From NCBI GenBank assembly GCA_046331545.1, contig JAXLQR010000002.1:806001-870000 (forward strand): a DNA stretch of 64,000 nt. Reading direction: 5' to 3'. Positions 53,434 through 61,960 of the stretch are shown here, one piece after another. This DNA is from JADJVL01 sp046331545. GTDB lineage: Bacteria; Acidobacteriota; Holophagae; Holophagales; Holophagaceae. Numbering within the stretch: position 1 is the stretch's first letter; each line of letters opens with the position of its first letter. The position numbers were made by a program, and so were the translations under genes. Below the pieces are notes generated by a model, which was not told the DNA's origin, made no database searches, and worked only from the letters and a program-made list of their open reading frames with translations.

Positions 53434-56049
53434 ATGCGCGAAATGGACAAGGCCTTCGACTTCAAGACCGCCCAGACCCGGTGGTACGCCCGCTGGGAGG
53501 CTGCCGGCGTCTTCAAAGGGGACCGGGAGAGCGCGAAGACGCCCTTCTCCATGTCCCTGCCGCCCCCCAACATCACGGGCAACCTGCACATGGGCCACGC
53601 CCTGGCCTACACGCTGCCGGACGTGGTGGCGCGGCTGAAGCGGGCTGAAGGCTTCGACGTCTGCTGGGTGCCCGGCGTGGACCACGCGGGCATCGCCACC
53701 CAGGTCATCGTGGAGCGCCAGCTCAAGGAGGAGGGCACGGACCGGCACAAGCTGGGCCGCGAGAAGTTCCTGGAGCGGATCTGGGCGTGGAAGGAGCAGA
53801 ACCAGGGCGACATCGAGAACCAGCTCCGGCGCCTGGGCGCCTCCGTGGACTGGAGCCGCAAGCGCTTCACCATGGACCCCGACCTGAACCGCGCCGTGCG
53901 CAAGGTCTTCGTGGAGGCCTACCGCCAGGGCCGCATCTACCGCGGCCCCCGCATGATCCAGTGGGATCCCGCGAGCCAGACGGCCCTCTCGGACCTGGAG
54001 GTGAAGCACGTGGAGCGCCACGGCCACCTCTGGCACCTCAACTACCCCCTCGCCGACGGCAGCGGCCACATCACCGTCGCCACCACCCGCCCCGAGACCA
54101 TGCTGGGCGACACGGCGGTGGCGGTGCACCCCGAGGACGAGCGCTACACGCACCTGGTGGGCAAGCTCGTGAAGCTGCCCCTCACGGACCGGGAGATCCC
54201 CATCGTCGCCGACGCCTTCGTGGACCGGGACTTCGGCACCGGCTGCGTGAAACTCACCCCGGCCCACGACCCCAACGACCACGCCGCGGGCCGGCGCCTG
54301 GGCCTGCCCTCGGTGACGGTGATCGGCTTCGACGCGAAGATGACGAAGGAGGCCGGCGAAGCCTACGCCGGCCTGGACCGCTTCGAGTGCCGCAAGAAGG
54401 TGGTCGCCGACCTGGAGGCCGCGGGCCTGCTGGCCAAGACCCAGAGCCACACCTCCATGGTGGCCTGCTCGGACCGCACCGGCGCCGTGCTCGAGCCGCT
54501 GGTGAGCGAGCAGTGGTTCATGAAGGTGGACGAGGCGGCGAAGCAGGCCCTCGAAGCGGTGCGGGACGGCCGCATCCGCTTCACCCCCGAGCACCACGTG
54601 GCGGTGTGGGAGCACTGGCTGACGAACATCCAGGACTGGTGCATCAGCCGGCAGCTCGTCTGGGGCCACCGCATCCCGGCCTGGAGCTGCCCCGCCTGCG
54701 GCGCCCTCCACGTGGAGGTGGAGACGCCGAAGGCCTGCCCCGGATGCAGCCATGAGGCGCTGGTCCAGGATCCCGACACCCTGGACACCTGGTTCAGCTC
54801 GGCGCTGTGGCCCTTCAGCATCCTCGGCTGGCCCGACGAGACCGCGGACCTGAAGCGCTACTACCCCAACGACGTGATGTGCACGAGCTACGACATCATC
54901 TTCTTCTGGGTGGCGCGCATGGCCATGAGCGGCCTCACCTGGATGAAGGAGATCCCCTTCCGGCAGGTCTACTTCAACAGCCTGGTGCGGGACGAGGGCG
55001 GCCAGAAGATGTCCAAGTCCAAGGGCAACGTCATCGACCCGCTGGAGGTGATGGACGAGTTCGGCACGGACGCCCTGCGCTTCACGCTGATCTCCATGTC
55101 GGCGCCGGGCACGGACATCGCGCTCAGCCGCACGCGGCTGGAGGGCTCGCGGAACTTCTGCAACAAGCTCTGGAACGCCGCGCGCTTCGTGCAGATGAAC
55201 CTCGGCGACGACGTGACCCTGGCCCTCGAGCCGGCGTTCGGGGAGGCCGAGCACTGGATGAAGGGCCGCATCGCCGAGACCCTGAAGGCCGTCACCGAGG
55301 CCCTGGAGCATTTCCGCTTCCACGAGGCCGCCGACCTGCTCTACCACCTGGTCTGGGACGACTTCTGCGCCACCTACATCGAGCTGGCCAAGGTGAACCT
55401 CACTTCCGGCACGCCGGCCCAGAAGGCGGCGATCCTCCACTTCCTCGACCTCATCCTGCGGGCCCTGCATCCGCTGGTCCCCTTCGTCACCGAGGAGATC
55501 CACGAGGCGGTGGTCGCCGATCGGCTGAAGCCCGGGGAGCCCCGCATGCTCGCCCAGCGCGCCTGGCCCCTCGGCGACCCGCTGCTGGCGAGGCCCGGCG
55601 GCGACCCCACGCTGATCCCACGCTTCCAGGAGGTGCTCAGCGCCTTCCTGCGCCTCAAGGCCGAGAACGGCGTGGACCCCGCGAAGCGCGTGCCCGCCGT
55701 CTGCAGCGTCCAGGAACTGGCTCCCTTCGCCGAGGCCTTCAAGGCCATCGCGCGCCTGGAGAGCCTGGACTTCCCGGCCGGCGACCTGGCCTCGCCCACC
55801 CGCGCCGTGGCCGTCGTGGCCGGCGGCACCGCGGCCCTGGAGTTGGCGGGGCTGAAGGATCCGGCGGCGGAGAAGGCCAAGCTCGAGAAGGAGAAGGAGA
55901 AGCTCGAGAAGGAGCTGGCGGCCCTCCGCGGCCGCCTGGACAATGCCCGCTACCTGGAGAAGGCCCCCGCCGAGGAGGTGGAGAAGGCCAGGGCCCTGGC
56001 CGCCGAGAAGCAGGCGCGGCTGGAGCAGGTGGGGGCGCTGCTGGGCTAG
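53434..56049 (+). CDS. valS: Valine-tRNA ligase
   Basis: 871 residues, normal length. Class I synthetase: HIGH-type HMGH at 52-55 and KMSKS with first Lys K525. The editing domain lies between, with the TTRPETMLGDTAVAV block. The anticodon-binding domain follows, and the last 65 residues form the coiled-coil arm (Lys/Glu-rich) typical of ValRS. It charges tRNA-Val and clears mischarged threonine. It stands between bioB and the zinc-ribbon gene on the same strand. Confidence 0.97.
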   Translation: MREMDKAFDFKTAQTRWYARWEAAGVFKGDRESAKTPFSMSLPPPNITGNLHMGHALAYTLPDVVARLKRAEGFDVCWVPGVDHAGIATQVIVERQLKEEGTDRHKLGREKFLERIWAWKEQNQGDIENQLRRLGASVDWSRKRFTMDPDLNRAVRKVFVEAYRQGRIYRGPRMIQWDPASQTALSDLEVKHVERHGHLWHLNYPLADGSGHITVATTRPETMLGDTAVAVHPEDERYTHLVGKLVKLPLTDREIPIVADAFVDRDFGTGCVKLTPAHDPNDHAAGRRLGLPSVTVIGFDAKMTKEAGEAYAGLDRFECRKKVVADLEAAGLLAKTQSHTSMVACSDRTGAVLEPLVSEQWFMKVDEAAKQALEAVRDGRIRFTPEHHVAVWEHWLTNIQDWCISRQLVWGHRIPAWSCPACGALHVEVETPKACPGCSHEALVQDPDTLDTWFSSALWPFSILGWPDETADLKRYYPNDVMCTSYDIIFFWVARMAMSGLTWMKEIPFRQVYFNSLVRDEGGQKMSKSKGNVIDPLEVMDEFGTDALRFTLISMSAPGTDIALSRTRLEGSRNFCNKLWNAARFVQMNLGDDVTLALEPAFGEAEHWMKGRIAETLKAVTEALEHFRFHEAADLLYHLVWDDFCATYIELAKVNLTSGTPAQKAAILHFLDLILRALHPLVPFVTEEIHEAVVADRLKPGEPRMLAQRAWPLGDPLLARPGGDPTLIPRFQEVLSAFLRLKAENGVDPAKRVPAVCSVQELAPFAEAFKAIARLESLDFPAGDLASPTRAVAVVAGGTAALELAGLKDPAAEKAKLEKEKEKLEKELAALRGRLDNARYLEKAPAEEVEKARALAAEKQARLEQVGALLG

Positions 56050-56085
56050 GCTCCCCTGGACCACGCTGTTCGTGCTGAACTGGAC

Positions 56086-56505
56086 ATGATGACGACCAAG
56101 ACCTACTACGCCGGCCAGGACATCGACGCGCCCTGCGGGCGCTGCAAGCAGGAGACCCGGCACCGGGTGATGACGGTGACCAACGGGCTGCCGGATAAGC
56201 TCATCTGCGCGGCCTGCAACTCCATCCACAAGTTCCGCGCGGAGAAGCCCAAGGCCGAACCCGTGGCGCGCACGCCCCGCAGCGCGTCGGCGCCGCGGCC
56301 CGCGCCCAGCAGCTCCCGCTTCCACGAGCTGATGCACGCCGAGCAGGCCGGCGCCGTGGCCAAGCCCTACAGCGTGCAGGTGAAGTGGGAGGAGGGCATG
56401 TGGATGGACCACCCCTCCTTCGGCCTCGGCAAGGTCCAGAAGCGCGCCGGACGGAAGGTGGACGTGCTGTTCAGGGACGGGCTGAAGACGCTCATCTCGG
56501 CATAG
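56086..56505 (+). CDS. Zinc-ribbon protein with UvrD-type Tudor-like tail
   Basis: 139 residues. An N-terminal four-cysteine ribbon (C17, C20, C41, C44) is followed by a Pro/Ala linker (55-76). A C-terminal domain (97-139: DHPSFGLGKVQKRAGRKVDV, then FRDGLKTLI) has the pattern of the Tudor-like C-terminal domain of PcrA/UvrD helicases, which contacts RNA polymerase. It may bind RNA polymerase or nucleic acid without helicase activity; this is inferred from the motif alone. It lies 36 bases after valS. Confidence 0.72.
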   Translation: MMTTKTYYAGQDIDAPCGRCKQETRHRVMTVTNGLPDKLICAACNSIHKFRAEKPKAEPVARTPRSASAPRPAPSSSRFHELMHAEQAGAVAKPYSVQVKWEEGMWMDHPSFGLGKVQKRAGRKVDVLFRDGLKTLISA

Positions 56506-56529
56506 GATTTGGCCGCAGGACTACTCAAG

Positions 56530-57663
56530 TCACTTCGCCGCGTCCGGTCCTGCTGCAGCCCCAACAGGAGGGCTCTTGCCTCTGGCTTCCGACGCTGCCC
56601 GGACTGCCAAGTTGAGCACATCGCCCGACGGGCTGAAGGCGAAGTAGGGCTCGCCCTTGGGCGTGGTCGCCCCAGAAGGGTGTACCGTGAAGTTCTGAAC
56701 CCACTTGTCCTCCTCGATCGCCTCGACTTTCTTAAGGGCGGGGTCCAAGACCAGCGCCGCGTGCCTGGGAACGGACAAATAGGGCCGAACCTTTTCGGAA
56801 ATCGGATAAAGTCCCTGGCGCTTGAGCTCTTTCTGACGGGATTCCGGTTGTTGGCTGAAAACCCACTCCGCCTCGCTATCGAGCTGCCTTTGGCGGGAAT
56901 CTGCAATAAAGCCAAGCTCACCGGCCTCGCTCCAGAAGGGCTGGCCCAGGAAGGTGTCTGAGGCTTCTCCAGGCTCCGATGCCGACGCCAGACCACGGGG
57001 CAAGGCCTTGCGCCAATCCTCCACCAGGGTGGTGAGGGAGGCGGTGCCGAAGGACCATTTGGCGATCCGTCCCGTCGATGCCAGGAGCAGGATGTCGGAC
57101 ATGTCCGTGGCGCCAACGAACCGGGGGATGACCTTGGGTTCCACCGTCTCCTCCAGGAGCCTGAACTTGCCTGTGGAAGCATCAACGATCCAGATCCGAA
57201 TCACAGGCTTGTCCTCGGGCTTGTGTCCCTTGGGGACGATTTGGGTGATGAGTACATCCCCAAGAGACCCCGCCATGGGTTCCGCGAAAGGGGGGAGGTC
57301 CACGGAACCCGTCATCCACCAGCTCTTGCCGGCCTGAGGTCGTTCCCAAATCTCCCAAGTCTTGAGCCGGGTCCTCCTCGGATTCGAGGTCCCATCCAAC
57401 AGCGTCCATTGATGCAGGTAGGAGCCGTCCCAAAATTCCCGAATAACCCCGCCTTCTCCTTCTCCATCGAATTTCGGTAGCGCGGGCACGGTCACCGAGG
57501 ACCACCGGCACTCCTTGAAGGACCACCGAAGGAGTCTCCCCTCCAGGACGGTTTCCACGCAGGGCTGGGCGTCCCGAATCAGCCTGCATGGTTGAGCGCG
57601 AAGGCAAGGCAGGGCGGACAGGATCACCAGACCCAGATTTTTCAGCAGGCTAAAGGTGGGCAT
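56530..57663 (-). CDS. Exported protein of unknown function
   Basis: 377 residues. Signal peptide MPTFSLLKNLGLVILSALPC ending near RAQ sets the start at 57663, seven bases after the preceding gene's stop. The mature protein is beta-rich with many Trp and Gly-Asp turns (FWDGSYLHQWTLLDG, IRIWIVDASTGKFRLL, YFAFSPSGDVLNL) and could be a beta-propeller. No catalytic motif was seen. Codon use is a little less GC-extreme than in the neighbours. Confidence 0.65.
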   Translation of the reverse strand: MPTFSLLKNLGLVILSALPCLRAQPCRLIRDAQPCVETVLEGRLLRWSFKECRWSSVTVPALPKFDGEGEGGVIREFWDGSYLHQWTLLDGTSNPRRTRLKTWEIWERPQAGKSWWMTGSVDLPPFAEPMAGSLGDVLITQIVPKGHKPEDKPVIRIWIVDASTGKFRLLEETVEPKVIPRFVGATDMSDILLLASTGRIAKWSFGTASLTTLVEDWRKALPRGLASASEPGEASDTFLGQPFWSEAGELGFIADSRQRQLDSEAEWVFSQQPESRQKELKRQGLYPISEKVRPYLSVPRHAALVLDPALKKVEAIEEDKWVQNFTVHPSGATTPKGEPYFAFSPSGDVLNLAVRAASEARGKSPPVGAAAGPDAAK

Positions 57664-57670
57664 GCGCAGG

Positions 57671-58030
57671 TCAACGGTTCTGGGATGCCGTCGTGTCGTG
57701 GCCGGCCCGGCAGCGGCAGGTATAGTTCGAAGGTGCCGTGCCGCTGCAGGATTGGTTCTCCTCGAGGCATTGAGAAGGACCAAGGGGCCCAAAGGGCCAA
57801 GGCTTGGGGCAGAAGGGCAGGCAGTCGGCGACACGATTGCATGGCCTGACGACTGCACCTCCGCTGCCCGCGCCTCCAGATGTCGAGCAGGGGGGCAGCC
57901 CATCCAGGCCGATGTCGGAGCACATCGCGGTGCCCTCAGAGGCGGAATCGATCGGGGGGGCGGTCTGTGAGTACGCCTTGAACGCACATCCCAGCAGGAG
58001 GCATAGAAGGGCCGTCTTTAGCTGTCGCAT
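57671..58030 (-). CDS. Small exported Cys-rich protein, EGF-like tail
   Basis: 119 residues. GGAGA precedes the ATG. The leader ends near LLGC (C15, possible lipobox) or AYSQ. The mature chain has nine cysteines (37, 48, 64, 70, 74, 88, 95, 105, 107). The tail, with YTCRCRAGH, matches the C-x-C-x2-G ending of EGF-like modules. It is probably disulfide-bonded outside the cytoplasm. It forms an operon with the next exported protein gene. Its promoter region holds a run of thirteen C (G on the plus strand). Confidence 0.65.
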   Translation of the reverse strand: MRQLKTALLCLLLGCAFKAYSQTAPPIDSASEGTAMCSDIGLDGLPPCSTSGGAGSGGAVVRPCNRVADCLPFCPKPWPFGPLGPSQCLEENQSCSGTAPSNYTCRCRAGHDTTASQNR

Positions 58031-58066
58031 AGGTTGTCTCCGATGCAGAAATGCTACTTAACAAAC

Positions 58067-58079
58067 GGGGGGGGGGGGG
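58067..58079. repeat. G13 homopolymer in a promoter region
   Basis: Thirteen consecutive G on the plus strand (C on the minus strand), 36 bases upstream of the Cys-rich gene ATG. On the minus strand it could lie between a -35-like TTGCCC (58082-58077) and -10-like sequences such as TAGCAT (58056-58051). Such tracts change length by slipped-strand replication. Confidence 0.75.
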
Positions 58080-58259
58080 CAAGGTCTCTGAGGCCGCTTT
58101 GAGGGATCTACGCAGGCCCTGGCGTTGGCGAGCCTTTTTTGATCAGGATTTTCCGAAATTCTGTTTCGGACTCCGGCGAAAGGGCTGTGCGGTTCCAGGA
58201 GTCTTGAAAGCCTCCCCGCAGGCCCCCGGAACTGCACAAGACCGCCCTACACTCGAGGC

Positions 58260-60440
58260 ATGGTCCGCCCCAGAGTCTCCGCCGGCGGCGGTCTCGCCGC
58301 CCTTCGTTACGTCTTCCTCAAGGGGCGGGCCACGGGCTTCTGGCGGCTCTGGAAGCGCATACACACGAAGAACGCATGCAAGACCTGCGCGCTGGGCATG
58401 GGCGGCGCGAAGGGCGGCCTCCGCAACGAGCTCGGCCACTTCCCCGAGGTCTGCAAGAAGAGCATCCAGGCCCAGGCCGCGGACATGCAGGGCGCCATCC
58501 CCGAATCGTTCTTCCGCGAGACGCCCATCGGCCGGCTGGCCTGGCTCAGCCCCCGGGAACTGGAGGCCCTGGGCCGCCTGGCCTTCCCCCTGATCGCCGG
58601 GCCCGGCGACACCCACTACCGGCGCATCGCCTGGGCGGAGGCCCTGGACCGCTGCGGCGCGGCCTTCCGCGACGCGAAGCCCGACGAGACCTTCGTCTAC
58701 GCTTCGGGGCGCAGCTCCAACGAGGCCGCCTTCCTCCTGCAGCTGGTGGCCCGGGCCTACGGCACGCCGAACCTCCACAACTGCTCCTTCTACTGCCACC
58801 AGGCCAGCGGCGTCGCGCTGAACCAGGTCTACGGCAGCGGCACGGCGAGCCTCGTGCTGGAGGACCTGGAGCAGGCGGACCTCGCCCTCGTGATCGGGGC
58901 GAACCCGGCGAGCAACCACCCCCGCCTGATCACGCAGCTCGTCCAGATGCGCCGGCGGGGCGGCACCGTGCTCGTGGTGAATCCCCTCAAGGAGCTGGGC
59001 CTCGTGCGCTTCCGCGTCCCGGCCCTGATCGGCAGCCTGCTCTTCGGGTCGCGCATCGCCGACCACTACCTGCAGCCCCACATCGGCGGGGACATCGCCC
59101 TGCTCAAGGCGCTGCTGAAGGGGGTGCTGGAGCGCCAGGGCGAGGACCGCGCCTACCTCGCGGCCCACGTGTCGGGCTTCGACGACGTGCGGGCCGACGT
59201 GGCGGCCGCGTCCTGGGAAGCGCTCGAGGAAGCCTCCGGCGTGCCGAAGGCGGAGATCGACGCCACCGTCACCGCCCTGCTGAAGGCCAAGCGCGGCGTC
59301 TTCCTCTGGGCCATGGGCCTCACCCACCACGCCCACGGCGTGGACAACATCCTGGCCCTGTCGAACCTGGCCCTGGCGCTGGGCTGGCTGGGCCGCCCGG
59401 GCACGGGGCTGCTGCCCATCCGCGGCCACAGCAACGTGCAGGGCGTGGGCAGCATGGGCGTCGCGCCGGGGATGAAGGAGGCCTTCGCCCGGCGGATGCA
59501 GGACCTCTTCGGGATCCAGCCCCTGCCCGAGGGCCAGCACACCTTCGCGTCCCTGGAGGCGGCATCGGAAGGCCGCGTGAAGGCCAGCTTCCAGCTCGGC
59601 GGGAACCTCCACGGCTCCAACCCCGACGCCCCCTGGGCCGCGAAGGCCCTGGCGGCCATCCCCTTCACCGCGATGGTGAGCACCAAGCTCAACACCAACC
59701 ACGTCCACGGCCGCGGGCAGACCACCGTGATCCTGCCGGCCCTGGCCCGGGACGAGGAGGACCAGGCCACCAGCCAGGAGAGCATGTTCAACTTCGTGCG
59801 CCTCAGCGCAGGGGGGAAGCCCAACGTCGCGGGCGAGCTGAAGGGCGAGGTGGAGATCCTCGCAGAGCTGGCCCAGCGGATCCTGCCACAAAACCCTGAT
59901 GGATCGGCCAGGTTCGACTGGTCGCGCCTGAAGAGCCACGCGGCCCTCCGGGAGGAGATCGCCAAGTCCGTAACCGGCTACGGTGAGGCCGCCTCAGGCC
60001 GGGAGTTCCAGGTCGCGGGCCGCACCTTCCACGAGCCCGAGTTCCCTACCCCCGACGGCAAGGCCCGCGCCGTGGTGACGCCCCTGCCCCGCTTCGACGA
60101 GGCGCCGGACGCGCTGCGCCTCATGACCCTGCGCAGCGAGGGGCAGTTCAATACCGTCGTCTACGAGGACGAGGACCTCTACCGCGGCGTGGACCGCCGG
60201 GACGCGATCCTGATGGCCGCGGAGGACGCCGCGCGGCTGGGCTTCCAGGAGGGTGACAAGGTGCGCGTCGAGTCGCAGACCGGCGCCATGACGGCGGTGG
60301 TCTTCCTGGTGGCCATCCGCCCCGGCAACGCCGCCATGTACTACCCCGAGGCCAACGTGCTGGTGCCGCCGAAGCTGGATCCGAGGTCCAGGACCCCGGC
60401 CTTCAAGCACGTGGCGGTGCGGGTGCGGGCGTGGCGGTAG
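58260..60440 (+). CDS. FdhF/YdeP-family molybdopterin oxidoreductase
   Basis: 726 residues. The N-terminus has C40, C43 and C65 (CKTCALGMGG), fewer than a usual four-Cys FeS site. The body matches YdeP-type enzymes of the DMSO-reductase superfamily: YASGRSSNEAAFLLQL, CHQASGVALNQVYGSG, GANPASNHPR, and the dinucleotide-binding C-terminal domain (LMTLRSEGQFNTVVYEDEDL). No small FeS or membrane subunit accompanies it, so the electron partner is unknown. It ends by overlapping the convergent permease gene by 38 bases. No good Shine-Dalgarno precedes the ATG. Confidence 0.88.
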   Translation: MVRPRVSAGGGLAALRYVFLKGRATGFWRLWKRIHTKNACKTCALGMGGAKGGLRNELGHFPEVCKKSIQAQAADMQGAIPESFFRETPIGRLAWLSPRELEALGRLAFPLIAGPGDTHYRRIAWAEALDRCGAAFRDAKPDETFVYASGRSSNEAAFLLQLVARAYGTPNLHNCSFYCHQASGVALNQVYGSGTASLVLEDLEQADLALVIGANPASNHPRLITQLVQMRRRGGTVLVVNPLKELGLVRFRVPALIGSLLFGSRIADHYLQPHIGGDIALLKALLKGVLERQGEDRAYLAAHVSGFDDVRADVAAASWEALEEASGVPKAEIDATVTALLKAKRGVFLWAMGLTHHAHGVDNILALSNLALALGWLGRPGTGLLPIRGHSNVQGVGSMGVAPGMKEAFARRMQDLFGIQPLPEGQHTFASLEAASEGRVKASFQLGGNLHGSNPDAPWAAKALAAIPFTAMVSTKLNTNHVHGRGQTTVILPALARDEEDQATSQESMFNFVRLSAGGKPNVAGELKGEVEILAELAQRILPQNPDGSARFDWSRLKSHAALREEIAKSVTGYGEAASGREFQVAGRTFHEPEFPTPDGKARAVVTPLPRFDEAPDALRLMTLRSEGQFNTVVYEDEDLYRGVDRRDAILMAAEDAARLGFQEGDKVRVESQTGAMTAVVFLVAIRPGNAAMYYPEANVLVPPKLDPRSRTPAFKHVAVRVRAWR

Positions 60441-61263
60441 GGGCCTTCCCGAGGGCGAGGCCCAGGCCGGAGAGGATGAGCGCCGCGGCGGCAAACCAAA
60501 CCGGGGACGGCCACTCCCGCAGCAGGGCGGCCGCGCCCGCCGCCGCGATGAGGGGAACGGCGAGTTGCGCTACCGCGGCCCGGAAGGCCCCCAGGCGCGG
60601 CAGGAGCGCGTACCACAGGGCGTAGGTGGCGCCGGAGGCCACGGTACCGGAGAGCGCGGCGAGGAGGAGCGCCTTCGGCGTCGCATGATGCGAAGCCGGC
60701 AGGAGGAAGGTCGGCAGCACCAGCAGGGCCGCTCCGAGAAAGGCCGCGGCGCTGTCCGCCACCGGCACGGTGGAGCCGCGGCCCAGCAGGGAGTAGGCGC
60801 CCCAGGCAATGCCTGCGAGGAGCATGGCGAGGGCGCCCTGCCAGGGCGGCGCGGTGGCGCTGGGCGCGCTGAGGACGAGCAGTCCACCAAAGGCCAGAAC
60901 CGCGCCGAAGGTCCTGGTCCACGGGAAGGGTCCGCCCTGCACCCGCGCCACCGCCAGCATGGTCACCTGCACCGCGCCGAAGAGGAGGAGGGCCCCCGTG
61001 CCCGCGGGGACGCTGCGGTAGGCCCAGGAGAAGGCGAAGGCGTAGACCGCGAGGGCCAGCGAGGGCCCGAGGCGAGGCCGGTGCCAGAGTTCTCCCCGTC
61101 CCCGGGCCAGCAGGGCGAGGGCGATGGCCCCGCTGCCCAGGCGCACCGCCGTGAAGGTCGCCGCGTCGGCATCCCCGGGGCCCAGCACGGCCCGGCAGAG
61201 GAGCGAGTTGGCGGCGAAGCCGCAGAGGACGAGGGGGAGGGCGAGGGGGACGGAGGCGCGCAC
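60403..61263 (-). CDS. DMT-superfamily (EamA) permease
   Basis: 286 residues in ten membrane helices made of two EamA repeats of five. GTG at 61263 is chosen because it begins right before the first helix (VPLALPLVLCGFAANSLLC); the open frame runs upstream into unrelated sequence. Substrates of this family include amino acids, nucleosides and drugs; none can be named. The last 13 codons overlap the end of the molybdoenzyme gene on the other strand. Confidence 0.88.
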   Translation of the reverse strand: MRASVPLALPLVLCGFAANSLLCRAVLGPGDADAATFTAVRLGSGAIALALLARGRGELWHRPRLGPSLALAVYAFAFSWAYRSVPAGTGALLLFGAVQVTMLAVARVQGGPFPWTRTFGAVLAFGGLLVLSAPSATAPPWQGALAMLLAGIAWGAYSLLGRGSTVPVADSAAAFLGAALLVLPTFLLPASHHATPKALLLAALSGTVASGATYALWYALLPRLGAFRAAVAQLAVPLIAAAGAAALLREWPSPVWFAAAALILSGLGLALGKAPTATPAPAPPRA

Positions 61264-61321
61264 GGGAATCGTGCAGCATCGCACGTTCGGGTTCCGGGCC
61301 GCGTCCGATACCCTGCGGTGG

Positions 61322-61957
61322 ATGGAGCCTCTCCTCCCCGACGCCCCGCCCCCGGCCCTCCGCGAGCTGCGCTTCGCCGTCATCGACCTGGAGACCACCG
61401 GCGGCAGCGCGAAGGCCTTCTGGGACAAGAAGGAGCGCTTCCACCCGGCCAGCGAGATCACGGACATCGGCGTGGTGACGATGGCGGGGCCGGTGGTGCA
61501 GGGGGCTTTCGAATGCCTGGCGGCGGTGGAGGGGCCCTACCCGCCCGCCATCCAGCGCCTCACGGGCATCACGCCGGCCATGCTGGCGGACGCCGAGCCC
61601 TGGGAGCGGGTGGCCCTGAAGGCCGCGCCCCACCTGGAGGGCCGCGTGTGGGTGGCCCACCACGCGCCCTTCGACGGATCCTTCCTGAAGGCCTGGCTGC
61701 CCCACGGCCTCTGGCACCGCCACCGGCTCGTGTGCACGAGGCTGCTGGCCAAGGCCCTCATCCCAGAAGCGAAGAGCCGCGCCCTGGTGCAGCTCTGCGC
61801 CCTGCTCGGCATCCCCAACCGGCGCCCCCACCGGGCCCTCCCCGACGCCGAGGCCACCGCGGAGCTGATGAAGCACATGATCGCGCGGGCAGAGGCGCAG
61901 GGGATGGACGGGGAGGCATTCCTGGAGTTGGGGGAGATCAGTTGGGGGAAGCTGTAG
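61322..61957 (+). CDS. DEDDh 3'-5' exonuclease (DnaQ-like)
   Basis: 211 residues. Exonuclease motifs: VIDLETTGG (first Asp and Glu), HHAPFDGSFL (second Asp) and HRALPDAEATAEL (His and last Asp). It resembles the proofreading subunit of DNA polymerase III but has no polymerase partner here; it may be a stand-alone repair nuclease. The start at 61322 is the first Met near the domain and lies 58 bases from the divergent permease start. It ends three bases before the stop of the last gene in the window. Confidence 0.9.
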   Translation: MEPLLPDAPPPALRELRFAVIDLETTGGSAKAFWDKKERFHPASEITDIGVVTMAGPVVQGAFECLAAVEGPYPPAIQRLTGITPAMLADAEPWERVALKAAPHLEGRVWVAHHAPFDGSFLKAWLPHGLWHRHRLVCTRLLAKALIPEAKSRALVQLCALLGIPNRRPHRALPDAEATAELMKHMIARAEAQGMDGEAFLELGEISWGKL

Positions 61958-61960
61958 CCT

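Noticed and set aside
51559..56412. A 1617-codon open frame on the minus strand opposite valS and bioB
   Set aside because: It is antisense to two certain genes, has no domain or ribosome site for most of its length, and its His/Gly/Val/Leu-rich composition is what high-GC third positions produce on the opposite strand.
58260..60440. Selenocysteine-containing formate dehydrogenase
   Set aside because: There is no in-frame TGA; the sequence matches the YdeP-type branch without selenocysteine.
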